64,000 bases of DNA from Eretmocerus hayati (taxonomy: Eukaryota; Arthropoda; Insecta; Hymenoptera; Aphelinidae). Made by a program: the position numbers and the translations under genes. Each line of letters opens with the position of its first letter. The stretch's first letter is position 1. Where the stretch lies: positions 145,023,121 to 145,087,120 of the forward strand of contig CM056742.1 of NCBI GenBank assembly GCA_029851415.1. The letters are read 5' to 3'. The notes beneath the pieces are model-generated. The model did no database searches. It was given only the letters and a program-made list of their open reading frames with translations, and was not told where the DNA came from. Shown here in pieces: positions 32,801 through 44,689 of this stretch.

Positions 32801-35064
32801 ATATCCAAACTTGTGGATCAGTTGAGAATTGATAAATTTGTATTTTCTGAAGTATTCCTAAAATTGAAAAACTTGGGGTTTCTGATAATACTTATTTTTC
32901 AAAAGTTCATGCTCAGTGGTTTTCGGTCCATTCAAATTAAATTATCAAGTGAATTGAATTGCATCTAATTGCATCTGTGGTTTCCACTATAGGTACACAT
33001 TATTCCCAAGGCCCCTAATGTATGTAAGAGGGGCACAATGTCAAGACCTCTGATATTAGTGTGCGAGAGGGGTACAATACATAAAGTATATATATATATG
33101 CATACCTTTGTAAACAGTGTTGTTGTGTGTGTGTGTGTGTTCACACATACATATACATCAACAATCAGTATGTTTACAAAGGTTAGATTGTGCGGGCTGG
33201 TGGTGACACGCCTGCTGATCATCACTGAGCTATGGTGGTCGCAGGGGTGCCACCGTAAGTTACTAGGGCTGATCCGATATAGCGGCAGACTACGGCCTCG
33301 CCTTAATAACAAAAAAAGTTACCAAAATTCGGAAAAGCGACCTCGAAAAATCGACTCAGCACATCGAAATACGTACGTGAAGATTTTCCGGGGCAAATGA
33401 AGTGCATACGGGAGCATCGGTGGGCGCCCAGACTAGTTGTTGTTCAACGAACTCGCGCGCCATCAAAGTCATGATCGTCATTAATAAAAAGCATTTCTCC
33501 AAACGATAACATGACAAACTAGGTGACTCGTGGAGTTGGCTCGATGCACACCGCCATCAGCATCAAAACTTGCCATCATATACGATCACGAAGATGAGAG
33601 CCGTGGTGAAAGTTGGATCGCGAGCGCAAGCCATCGCGTGGCTTTGGTATGTGGGTCAACGAACGTCCTGATGCCGTAAAACAATCTATATGTCTCGTCA
33701 TGGTTGCCTCCGTGCACTAGAGTCTACGTCACCTACACCTTGGTTTATCCTATCCTTATCAGCGTCATCATTATCCATGGAGAAATCAGATATGCTCAGC
33801 TTTGCGATGATGAATTGATGACCCATGAATGAGCATTGTAAAATTGTGGCATGATGTGAAGGTGCAGCGATCAAGACTTTGGATCAAGATCATTGTTCAA
33901 CGTCGATGTATGCATGATATTCTGGAAAGTTTCATGCCTCACCTGAAATCACATTCACACACTATTCAACGTCATTCCAACTCAGAGATCCTTACAATCG
34001 TAATCCTACAAAGGATATTCTTTTTGGTTCCTTGCACTGGTTCTTGTCATTGATGCAGATCATACTCAAATTCTCTAAATGATAGCCTCTTTTTTGCAGA
34101 TCGTTCAAGACTGTCTTAACTATGCTTTCAGCATCTACCGGAGAAAACCTGATAGTCTTCGAGGACCTCGTTCAGTTCCAAGTACTTTGCTCTTGAGACA
34201 ATTGATTATTCGAGGAGAAAAATTGAAATATAATAGCGATTGAACCTAACCATGATTTCAATTGCTTACATTTTTCATGCTACAAAATCCATTGAAGTAA
34301 TCCACTGTTTCTGTGAAGAATACAACGTGGGAAAAATTCTGTAGGATGCAATGAATAAACGGATAATTAGTCGATGCTCATCTTTGAAAATATCGTATAA
34401 ACAGCCTTGAATTTGGCAAAGGAAAAAATTTAAGGACGTTGAAGATATTTTGGAGATAATAAGCATGACGTGTAACAAGAATACCTTCTCATTGTAAAAG
34501 GGTCGCGTGCACTCCACGCTTATCTCTCATTAATTATCAAAGGCAGTAAATACAAATACCTATCCCCCCTTGTAAGTGGAAGTTGGCCAGACTCATATAT
34601 ATGTATGTACAATCAACATCCGCTGCATATGCCGTGCGAGCCATATGGCAGTCGAATGTTAATTTGGGAGGTCGGTAATTTTCACGCGCTCGAGTGTTGG
34701 AACGAATGACCCACTGCCAAAATTTCAGGTGTTGACTGTTGTTCTGGGTTACCGGGTTACTTTACGATCCATTCATTCCGATGACGGCCCTTGTACCCGA
34801 TATGCGGGAAATGTTTTATTCCTAGTTGCTAGCCGTAGATATATAGAACAATTAGGGTAAGACGTCGAACAAAAAGAACATCTGGAAGTTTACGACAAAA
34901 TAGTGGGTCACTTTAATATGATGGAGGTTCGACTAGCAACCAAACAATCGGAATTATTTCTACTTATGGAAGTATTCGAATTTATAAACGTATCTATTCG
35001 ATGACGTAAATGATAATTCAAAACTTGGATTAACTTTCAGTGTCAAAATATCACTTATCTATTA
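32801..35064. other. AT-rich stretch, no supported gene
   Basis: Holds a hairpin with ACCTTTGTAAACA arms (33104-33125 against 33158-33183) whose loop is a GT microsatellite (33125-33140). A GC-richer patch follows near 33190-33300. No gene is supported. Confidence 0.35.
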
Positions 35065-35275
35065 CTTTGCTTCAGGGTTTGACCCGAAATTAATTTTGAA
35101 TTTCAATTCATTTCGTATCGGAGGGTCAGACCTCTGTGATAATTTTGGAACTGATCTCCATTTATCTTGAATTCACATTATCGAAGGATCTGAAGTAACT
35201 CGAAAACTATTACGAAAATATAAGCCCTCCGATAAGAAACTATAATTTCGTTCCGTGTCAAACCCTGCTTTGCTT
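35065..35275. mobile_element. 195-bp hAT-type MITE with 8-bp target duplication
   Basis: The element spans 35073-35267 and starts CAGGGTTTGACCCG, with the inverse at its end (CGTGTCAAACCCTG). Inner arms share ATCGGAGGG. It is flanked on both sides by the perfect direct repeat CTTTGCTT (35065-35072 and 35268-35275). An 8-bp duplication with CAGGG-type termini is the hallmark of hAT-superfamily non-autonomous elements. Confidence 0.88.
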
Positions 35276-35581
35276 TAGTATTATCATAGGATGAACAGTC
35301 ATCATCTATATCAATTGGAAGTTCCATTGTGTATAAGCCATGAACTATTGTACCGACGCATTTTATATGGGAAGTGAGGCTTGCATCATCAGCGCACAGA
35401 TATTATTTGTAATCAATAAATCAAGATCCCCGTTTCAACTCCATTTCTTACTTTGAGTTCGACATCATAATAAGCCAAACGACATTGGTCTCTGTAAATA
35501 TAATACGTACTGGTATATAAATGAATTTTTTAGATTCAGTGCGATACAATATGAAAGGCCCAAAGTTAATGGGTCATACTA

Positions 35582-36354
35582 AGGTAACTGTGCCTAATTT
35601 GCCCCCACTCAAGTTCTCACATGTACGAACCCGCAGACCTTGCCGCGCATTTTTTCACGTTTGTTACGTTAAAATATGAGAAAATAAATGTTTTGGACCG
35701 ATCCTAGATGACCCGCGCCTTTCTTAGAACAGAAAAACTGATTTCGCTACTTCCGACTTCTTTTTTGTTATTCACTAAAAGTTATGCCAAACAAAATTGA
35801 TGGAATCAATTTTGACGTGCCTTAACTCATTTTCTTTGTCTTTGTCCCAACTTTAGAATGCTTTTTGCAGAATTGCAAAACTCGATTTTTAGCCGATTCT
35901 ACGCCCATATCAATAGAAAAAGTGCAGTGTTCCTAATTTGCCCCTATAGCCTTTTTCCAAACTCATTCCTCACTCCATTAAGATGCACCAATTAACCTCA
36001 AAAAATTTTAAAGGTGGTAAAAAAAGCTACAAAATGAGCTAAAGTACGTCTCATTTGGAGGTCTGGGAGCCGAGATATCACGGTTATACGAAAAACCCGT
36101 ATAATCTCATGAAAATAGGCCTCTTTTCCTTGTGGGGGCAAATTAGGAACACACTGACAAAACTCGCAAACAATCTTCTTTCGCGAAAATCAAGGTATCT
36201 CGGCTCCAATTCGTTCAAATTGAACGTACCTTAGCTTATTTTCAAGGTCTTGAAACAAGCTTCAAAATGAGCTAAGGTACGTTGAAAAATATAGCGATGA
36301 GTTGAAATGGCGAGCAAAACAAAAGTAGTGGGGGCAAATTAGGCACACTTACCT
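35582..36354. mobile_element. 773-bp TA-flanked TIR element, AGGTAA/GGGGCAAA family
   Basis: A 28-bp TIR with one mismatch begins AGGTAASTGTGCCTAATTTG and continues CCCCCACT. TA flanks both ends (35580-35581 and 36355-36356). Internal inverted copies of the motif occur near 35929-35946 (GTTCCTAATTTGCCCC) and 36132-36152 (GGGGGCAAATTAGGAACAC). It is a sibling of 26781-27876, 54489-55475 and a fragment near 55560-55861. Non-autonomous, probably Tc1/mariner-type. Confidence 0.8.
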
Positions 36355-36878
36355 TACAATAATCAGACATTTATTTGAAGGAGATGATGAAATCATTCAG
36401 CCACAAATTCATGATTTTCATATTCCACATTCAGCCACCGAAAACAATACCATTCTCTTTATTAGTTCGGTCTTCGACACACCATTCCATGAATCGATAC
36501 CGTAGCTCTCTATTACGTTGATGCGCTAGTCGATGTTTATGCATACAGGCAAAAGCTACACATCAGGACAAGGGAAAAAGAAACGAGCCCTCGAGGGCAG
36601 AACTAATCGATCAAATATAGCGGACCTTCGCCATATAAAAGACCGCACATTGAAATATTCAACCCCTTAGCCATTTCGCCTAATATTATAATGTGCACAC
36701 TAAAACCAAACGAGCGAACGTCCCTATAGCCGCATATTATTATTTGCCACGTGCATATCCACTTCATCGTTGATGGTGTTTCGAGCGTAAAAAGATTAAT
36801 GCATTCCATTTTGGAAACGCTATCCGTCCACTCTGTAAGGTTATAAACTTATACATACAAACACATTTTAATTCTTAG

Positions 36879-37088
36879 CCGTGGACGAATCGAAGCTGTG
36901 CACAAAGAGAAAGAAAACTTTATCGAAAGTCTCGAGAGCCACAAAACCCTTTGGGCCTTACAAGCTTGAGACCAGTTGGCCTTGACGGTGACGGAGAACT
37001 CCTTTCGAAAATTCGCTTGCAGAAAGCGTTTCTCGAGAATCTGGTTGAGCCTGGATCAGAAAGTACTTGTGGAGAAGCAAAAAATTTG
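36879..37088 (+). CDS. candidate internal coding exon (210 nt), unrecognised
   Basis: An acceptor (TTTAATTCTTAG, ending 36878) and a strong donor (AATTTG/GTGAGT, 37089) bound exactly 70 open codons, phase 0 at both ends. The translation begins PWTNRSCAQRERKLYRKS, is basic at first, then contains LRPVGLDGDGELLSKIRL and ends TCGEAKNL. A symmetric, open exon of typical size between good splice sites is suggestive, but no domain is recognised and no neighbouring exons were identified. A second frame is open for only part of the exon. Confidence 0.28.
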
Positions 37089-37860
37089 GTGAGTATCATT
37101 TCATCTTTGATAGTTTATAGGTGCCCTTTTATCACATTTTTGAGATGGATGTATTTCGTCCTGAAAAATGGGCTCAGTTGGCTGAGATAAGAGCTAAAAT
37201 GTTCTGCAAGATTTGACGAACTAGAAACGTAGAATTGATATTTTATTTTTCTCAGCCATGAACTCAAAGAATATATTTCTACAACTTGAACAACAAACCG
37301 TTCAAAAGCTTTTTAAAATTGTATTAAGGTACCAAAAACCTGAAAATTGAATTCATCATTGCCAATATCGTTCAATAAACTTGGGCTTATTTAGTCGATG
37401 CTCAGATTTTTCTCATTCAAGAGTACCACTCACTGAATCATTCATCTGAGCTCAAACTAACTCGGAAGAGTTCGAGGAAGAATACTTACCACCATAATGA
37501 GCAAAATCCATATCATGAAATAGTTCATGTCCGTCATAGCTACGTTAAGTGCAAGCTGAATGATTTTCAGACAAAAAATTTGGTGTAGCTACTACCATGA
37601 AATTTTATCAGAATTTGTCTGAGGCACCAAAGGCTGTTAAATCTATAGTTCACCTCTGAATCTTGAGACATCAAATGTACCAAACACCCACGCATCTCGC
37701 CACGCACACTTCTACGCTGAAGCAATAAGTTTTCGCATTCCCAATTAAACTACAATAGTATTAAGTAAAATTGTAGGCCTCACAAAAATCGAATGTATCA
37801 GAAAGACCTAGAATATTTCTACTTTGCAAAAGAAATTATAATAGCCCAGTAGCAAGGCAA
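37089..37860. other. AT-rich stretch, no supported gene
   Basis: Probably intronic if the exon at 36879-37088 is real. Nothing else identified. Confidence 0.3.
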
Positions 37861-38600
37861 ATCGTCTCACTGATGGGCTTGCAAGCTCGCTCCTACCACA
37901 CTCACATACACTCAAGTCACGCACACGTGTTCACATATGGAGGTACTGTAGGAGGGACAATTTTATTGATTGCGGAGTGGCGAAACAGCAGCAGCAGCAG
38001 CAGCAGCAAAGAGAGGGAGCAGCATTGCACACGGTTTATTATACATGTATGGGTTCGTACAAGGGATGAGGTCGAAGAGCGCAAGCGTGCAGCTTTTTGC
38101 GACCCCCAACGAACTATCTTATACACCCGAGCTCTGCAAAAGCTTGTTTTGAAGATATATATACTTGTGCAAACTCGTGGCGCCGGCGATTCTGAGTCGG
38201 CTATTGACCGCATCTCTCCACCTCTCTCTCTCACTCAAATATCTCTATAGATATATATTGAACAAGACTTGTCAACGCGCCAAATTCGGTTTGGTCAAAT
38301 GTGCGCATGAGCCATGCTCTCTCGGGTCTCGGCCATAGAGATAGTACCAAATCTCTATGGTCTCGGCCCCCAGCAGCTTTCACTGAACGGACCAGCTAGC
38401 TCTTTTTGTCGGCTATCCCTTCTACTGATGCTGTGATGTGATGGTAAATACTGCATCGCTCGAGGGAGCTGACCCAGACCCTCGCGCGGATACGTTAACC
38501 CTTTCGCCATCACAACAGTATAGAGTGAGAGTCCGGTGGCCGGCTTGGCGCGCGGCCTCGGACATCGACTTGCTACCCTGATGATGTGTCTGTCTCTGTC
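37860..38600. promoter_or_regulatory. GC-rich island with CAG tract and hairpin
   Basis: Contains a CAG microsatellite (37986-38008), CT-rich runs near 38215-38235, and a hairpin CCATAGAGAT (38333-38342) / ATCTCTATGG (38351-38360) bracketed by direct GTCTCGG repeats. Open frames on both strands (for example 37873-38250) are compositional. It resembles the islands at 20.3 and 51 kb. A promoter or 5' leader is inferred. Confidence 0.28.
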
Positions 38601-41224
38601 TATCTTATTCGTTTTTTTAAACTTTTTGTTATAATATAAGTATACTCTTGCAGCACGTTGCGCACAGAACCAATTATCGACTTATGCGGTCGCCCAGTTT
38701 TGAGCGATGCTGGATTACGTGTTGTACTTTATGTGATGCCATTATACTGATGTCAATACCATGTAATAGATTACGAGGAAGTTGAAAAGACATATATCCA
38801 TTAGTGATAATACTAAACAATAACATTTTGAGTCTGAAAGGTTCATCGTAGAAAAACATGATTCACTTGTGTCTTCGCGACGTAGAAACTGAATTCGGAC
38901 TCAATTTTACGCCTACACACCAAGATTTTTTTATCGCAAGATATTGATTTCCCTAAAGACATCGATTTGTGCGTTTTTGATGATTTTTTCAATTTAATGC
39001 TTCATAATGGCCTATCTTTGGAGTGGGCCAGTTACATATCAGAACTTTGGTTTCCCACCTATTCTGACTCGCTGAAAATGATGGCAATCTTAATGGCAAT
39101 AGTTTGAAAGAGCCAGAATTCGTTCAGATGAAGTATCAAGCCAAGTTTCTCAAGTTTTTTATAAGCAAAAATTTGACCAATTACGCAACAAATCTTAAAA
39201 TGCTCACAAAAGCAATCACTGGTATCTTTCTTGAGCTCACGAGAAGGCTTTTCCTTCGTTTCCTTGAGTGCGTTGAAGGCAAATTATTTGCCATAGCTCA
39301 AAAATAGGAGAGCCAAGTATACTGGTATCATTCTGACCTCTAAAACTATTAACACGTTCCCTGCGACGCTGTTTTCTCGTAATTTTATTCCGGTCTAGAA
39401 CTGGACCATCGCAATCGGGTAGAAACGCTCACATAGTTCTAAATTCTTTTCTGGCTCATTGCTAACGCCCTTGGTGAAGTAACCCACCTCGATAGATTTC
39501 CTAGGGAGAATTTTCCAAGCAAATCTGAGTCGTCAAAAATTGAAAAATAAAAAATCGTGGGACGTCTTTTCGTGGTTTCCTCAGTTTGTCACCATGATAT
39601 GACATCTTAAGCCCCGGAAACCTATCACTTACCATACTATGCAATCGATCATGTTAACATGATCTATTGCATTTCAATTAATTTACAATGTTTTCCACCC
39701 CAAGCTCATGGGAACACTCCAGTGGTTTGATTCTAGAAGTAATTAAATAAAAACATTCAGCGCTAGGCTTAAACATCCGAAAAAAGAAAATTCTTAATAA
39801 CCTTTCTCAGAACGATACATGGAAATTTCGCAAGTCTACTTTAGGTCTATTGTAAACAGTTTACCTTCAATGTATGAATAAAAACGAAGAAAATACGCCC
39901 TCGTGAGCTCGAATGAATGTTATGGCTCATTTTGTGAGCATTGTGAGATCTTGTACCCAATCAGCCCAATTTTGCTGATAGCAACTCGAGAAATCAGCTC
40001 GTTATTCGTTTCAAATGCATCCTGGCTTAGATCCTGGCCCTTTCAAATCACTGTCGTCGTATTTTGCAAGTCAGAATACGTAAGAGAAATTGGTCTCCTC
40101 GCGCTTCTGGTTCATTCCGAGGACGCGTCACCAGAGCCAACAATTCACAAAATTGGCAAAGAAAGGTAAAAATGCCTTTTTCACAAAAATCAATATTTTG
40201 CGATTTAAAAAGAATTTTGACGCGTAGTTGCAAAAGGAAGTTCGGATTCGGTTTCACGTCAAAAATTAGGCAAGACAACCATCTTCTTCTAAGGTGGACA
40301 CCACAGACCCAAAATTTTGTTGTCCAACGCAATCGACAAAATTACGTATTTAAAAGAAAAATTACATATTTCAAGAAAATACAAAAAGTACATATTCGAA
40401 GAAAATACATTTTCGACTTGTTGTAGATTTTATTTGGACGTGTAATGCGGCGAAAACGAAAATTCTCACCAGCAGTTAACATCACGGACCTTGCAAGAGC
40501 AAAATCGAACGAATTGAGAAGTTTATAAGAATGGGTTTTCTACCGAAAAATATGTAAAATTTTCTATGCTAACCTGACGAAGAACCTCATGTTAAAGTGC
40601 CTTGCGTGAATTTCATATTGAAAAATGAAGCTCAAAATGCTATGAGTTGTGAACTTTCAATTTTCTCAGTCGATGAAATCTGAATGTTTTACAATAGCCA
40701 ACTATGTGTTTGAGAATACATTTTATTTTTCCGGAGTAAACAATTTTAAAGTCAGTTTGATAATCTTCTCGATAATTTTGCAATAAGCGCCCAATTTACC
40801 ATCGTTCATCGACCGTTATCAGCTCGATAACAATACCGAATTGTTCAACTGATGAACGTGGTGAGGAAAACTTGTGATGCAGTTGTTCGTTTCAAAGAAA
40901 TTCAGCGATTCTGATAGTATGGTCTTGTTATACACTTTTTAAATTTATTCGATTATTCCTGTCTGAAGTGGAGAACGCACGTGTTCTGGTCACGCGCGTG
41001 TTCGGTGAACGTCAAGGGTATACGACTGTTACAATTTTCATCCTTTAAAGGAACTGTCGTGTGAATTTGAAAGGCAAAAGCTTATCCACCTTTTCAGTGT
41101 TTGGGAAAAAATGTAGTAATCCAATTTTTTATGTCAGATGCTGATCGTACATTCATCGTTCCTAACCAATTATTATCGAAATGCACACCAAAGTTTGAAG
41201 TTGGTCGATTATCCCTGAGATGTC
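38601..41224. other. AT-rich stretch, no supported gene
   Basis: No gene supported. Contains the 34-bp palindrome at 39639-39672. Confidence 0.35.
39639..39672. repeat. 34-bp loop-less palindrome
   Basis: ATGCAATCGATCATGTT is followed immediately by its inverse with a single mismatch. The central GATCATGTTAACATGATC is a perfect 18-bp palindrome. Confidence 0.85.
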
Positions 41225-41689
41225 ATGTTAATGCAGGCATTGATACCAAATTTCATCTTAAAAATGTACCATATTATCAAGATAATCATCACGTTCTTAC
41301 AATTCTTACGTCAAATGTTTTTCATTATTTGGTCCTCGGTTCTACACACGATCTTATTCGATATCGTTACGTCAATTGTCTCAATAGCTCAACTATGTGA
41401 ATATTCGATTGAGATACAAGAGATGTGGGTGAAATTTTCTTGATGAGTATATTTATTTCATTTCAATTTACAAAAGCCTTAGCGATTTTAGTTATAATTG
41501 ACTCGACTGTTTAGACTGAGAGGCTGTTTTCTCAAAAGGATGTCGGACAACGACGTTATCGAGTTCACAAAGCATGTTGATGGATTTTTGAGTTATTGCA
41601 ATTCTATAATAAGTAACTCCGATTTTGTTGAATCCATAAAATTGGCGTTACTTGTTAGATTTGCGATGTTGCAAGAATTTATTGAATAG
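41225..41689 (+). pseudogene. possible insect odorant-receptor (7tm_6) remnant
   Basis: Part 1 (41225-41424) encodes hydrophobic helices ending in LFDIVTSIVSIAQLCEYSIE. A 90-bp intron (41425-41514) with donor AT/GTGGGT and acceptor CTGTTTAG joins in frame to part 2 (41515-41689), which has LKRMSDNDVIEFTKHVDG and continues FLSYCNSIISNSDF. In insect odorant receptors a membrane helix with an A-Q-x-x motif is followed by a cytoplasmic segment with a conserved His, as in KHVDGFLSYC here, so order and spacing fit. Against a working gene: stops lie upstream in the frame (near 41114 and 41219), the N-terminal helices are not recognisable, and the frame ends at 41687-41689 with no further helices. 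A transposable element begins 30 bp later. It is best read as a decayed, truncated copy. Confidence 0.35.
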
Positions 41690-41717
41690 AGTTTGTGAAC
41701 TCGATAATGTCGTCAAG

Positions 41718-42965
41718 TAGGGGAGAGTGGGTCAAAATTGGACGGATTTTGCAGTGGGGCTATCTGACGATACTTGGGGCTAGGCGCGCTAAGGACTTTG
41801 AAGTTCAACTATCGAATAGATTATACAAAAATTTTCAGACCCCTAGGTCTCAGCGTTCATACTTTTTCTTGAAGTTGAGAAAAAAAATCTGTCCAAATTC
41901 GCCCCGAGCTTGGGGGCACTTTTGACAAGTTTTGGGGGCAAATTTGGACAGCCTTCCAAAATTGAGGTATACGGCGTTATTCCCTACCTATTACAGTCGC
42001 ATTTGCTCATCAAAACACGCGGTAATAACCCAAAATCAAGAGGGAACCCCACCCGTGACTTTTACATCCTCCCATAGCCTCAACAATAAGCGGGCCATTT
42101 TTGTGTCATTCTTCAGCATTATTGAAATAGGCGCTTCATTGGTGTGCTACCGTCTTCAGCAATCAGCAATCGACTCGTAGCGTCTAAGAGTCGACTTGCA
42201 TTAGTTTTTCTTCATATTAGAGGTAGCCTTACTCGCCTCAAATCAACGATCCAAATGGTAGAGTGCGACAATCAACCCGATATCAGCGAATGCGACAGTG
42301 AAAATGCGAAAATCGAGCACTATATTCTAACACGTTGAAAGCGACTTCTGGCCTCTAATCTGACTCCTAAAACGGACATTGGACATCGTAACTTCATTTT
42401 CTCACCCATTTTCAATCACCTAACTCACCCTCAACCTTCCGCGCTTCGAAAAATTTGCCCAAACGCATACGCGCCTCGATACGAGCAATTACCATTGAAA
42501 AACACAGACACAGGACCGGTCGCCTGAGTTTAGATGGGATTTAGCATTGTCCAATTTCGCCCCCACAAATTCGTCCAAAAATGCCCCCAGGCGTTTTTTT
42601 TTTCGCAAAATTGGGATAACTCGGGTTCAACTGGGCCGATTTCGACCCACGACGGCTCAAAATCTTCGTTTTGTGACCTAGTTTTTGACCCCCAAATGGC
42701 GATTGAGCCAGTGCACTTCGGTAGAAGCAGCGTGTAATCTTGCATTTGGAAAATAAACCGCGTGAGTCCCTCGAAAAGCACCCCTGTGTCAGCGTGGACT
42801 CCCAGTATCGTTTAAACTCGCTTAAAAACCATTGTCTGTGACAGGTCTGGTCTGTGATGGTATCAAAAAAGAATTTGCGCAGCAAAAGTCTAATAGACTT
42901 GCCTCCAACCGAGCTATCTCACTTATCCAATTTTGCTCCGTACAATTTTGCCCCACTCTCCCCTA
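41718..42965. mobile_element. 1.24-kb TA-flanked TIR element, GGGGAGAGTGGG family
   Basis: The left end GGGGAGAGTGGGTCAAAATT and the right end (inverted) GGGGAGAGTGGGGCAAAATT are flanked by TA (41718-41719 and 42964-42965). Internal inverted pairs GGGGGCAAATTTGGAC (about 41935-41950) and CCAATTTCGCCCCCAC (about 42551-42567) repeat the terminal motif, the same design as the AGGTAA family. No transposase is found. Probably non-autonomous Tc1/mariner-type. Frames at 42534-42885 on both strands are incidental. Confidence 0.78.
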
Positions 42966-43344
42966 TGCATTATTGATAGGACTCATATTTACCTAATTAA
43001 AAAGACAAAACAAAAAATGAATTAAAAATATTTTTCTAGATGTTTATAAAATGTCATGTACAACTACTTGAGGATAACCCGGTTAAATGTTCAAAAATCA
43101 ATTTAAATATTAGATTTATGCATTAAAATTGCAATATAATCCCAATTGACGTTTAATAAATCGATAATATCTTGAGTACGAAGTATAGTTATCAGTACGA
43201 AATTTACGATACAAGACGACTTTATTCTCACAAAGCGGAACACTTCTATTCTAAACTAGGCGCAAAGTATACACGATGCAGGGCAGCAGTGCATCCTGTT
43301 TTTTCTCTCTCTCTCTCTCTCACTCTCACATAAACAAGAATCTT
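42966..43344. other. AT-rich stretch ending in CT tract
   Basis: No gene. A CT microsatellite (about 43300-43326) sits just outside the palindrome that follows. Confidence 0.4.
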
Positions 43345-44339
43345 ATCCCCCCCCCCCCTTCATTGACTTTTTTTCAAAAGTATAACTAGGCGAGTATGAA
43401 GTGCTCAACCAGTGCCAAAATTTTCATTTTCTCACGACATGGTTTAAACCAAATTTGCACTCTTGAATGAAATGAAATCTAGAAAACCATGTCGAGTATT
43501 GTCTGAGTCAAATTCTTGGTGTCAATGCCACTGTGCGGTACTGGAACTATTATATTTTGATCAGATCTATTTATGACACATCTCCAAGGTTTTTCTACTC
43601 ACTGTCCATGATTTCATTAAGTGTTGATGAGAGAGATGGAAAAAGGGTACCGAAATACAGGGGATATAGTTGAGTCAAACCGACAATAATAATCCACAGG
43701 GATTTCTGATGATCAACCTTAGAACGATGGAAATCGACCAGCTTTGTCATCGGAATAGAAACAAGCTCAATCATCTCGGAATGATAATCAGGTCCCTACT
43801 ATAGTCATTGGAAAGCTTTCATCTTTATATCAATGGTCGTTCATCAGCAAATAAGTTCAAAAATACAGAACTCAGATGACTATCAAGGGTGTCTGATTAT
43901 CATGTCGAGATGATCGAGCTTGTTTCTATTCCGATGACAAAGCTGGTCGATTTCCATCGTTCTAAGGTTGATCATCAGAAATCCCTGTGGATTATTATTG
44001 TCGGTTTGACTCAACTATATCCCCTGTATTTCGGTACCCTTTTTCCATCTCTCTCATCAACACTTAATGAAATCATGGACAGTGAGTAGAAAAACCTTGG
44101 AGATGTGTCATAAATAGATCTGATCAAAATATAATAGTTCCAGTACCGCACAGTGGCATTGACACCAAGAATTTGACTCAGACAATACTCGACATGGTTT
44201 TCTAGATTTCATTTCATTCAAGAGTGCAAATTTGGTTTAAACCATGTCGTGAGAAAATGAAAATTTTGGCACTGGTTGAGCACTTCATACTCGCCTAGTT
44301 ATACTTTTGAAAAAAAGTCAATGAAGGGGGGGGGGGGAT
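43345..44339. repeat. near-perfect 995-bp palindrome (464-bp arms, 67-nt loop)
   Basis: The left arm (43345-43808) and right arm (43876-44339) are reverse complements with almost no differences except near the loop, where about 45 bp on each side show several mismatches. Each arm ends outside in a 12-base homopolymer, C12 at 43347-43358 and G12 at 44326-44337. There is no transposase. A 66-residue frame at 43889-44089 lies wholly in one arm and is not supported as a gene. A transcript through it would form a very long hairpin RNA. A foldback assembly artefact is an alternative because identity is so high. Confidence 0.93.
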
Positions 44340-44689
44340 CTCACTCCATTCGTATGGAAAGCTCTGGCTAAACTCATGTGTTCAGAGGTAAACTCATACG
44401 CGTCTGTCTTGTTAACGGTTCTGAAACTTCAATAACATCATGTTTCATGATAGAAAGAGAGGAAGAAAGGATCCAAACAATCATTGCATCCAATTCTGTC
44501 TGGGTTACACTTTTTGACTTGGAGTGGCTGTAGCTCTGTAAAACTCTTCAATGCTATTTCTTTTGGGGTAATAACACGATTAATCAGTTCTGTTGGAGAA
44601 GAAGAAGCCCGAATTTCATGACCTGATGAGATATTCTTACATTGGGGGATTCATTTGGTAGTTTCTCTATCACAAGCATCATTGATCGA

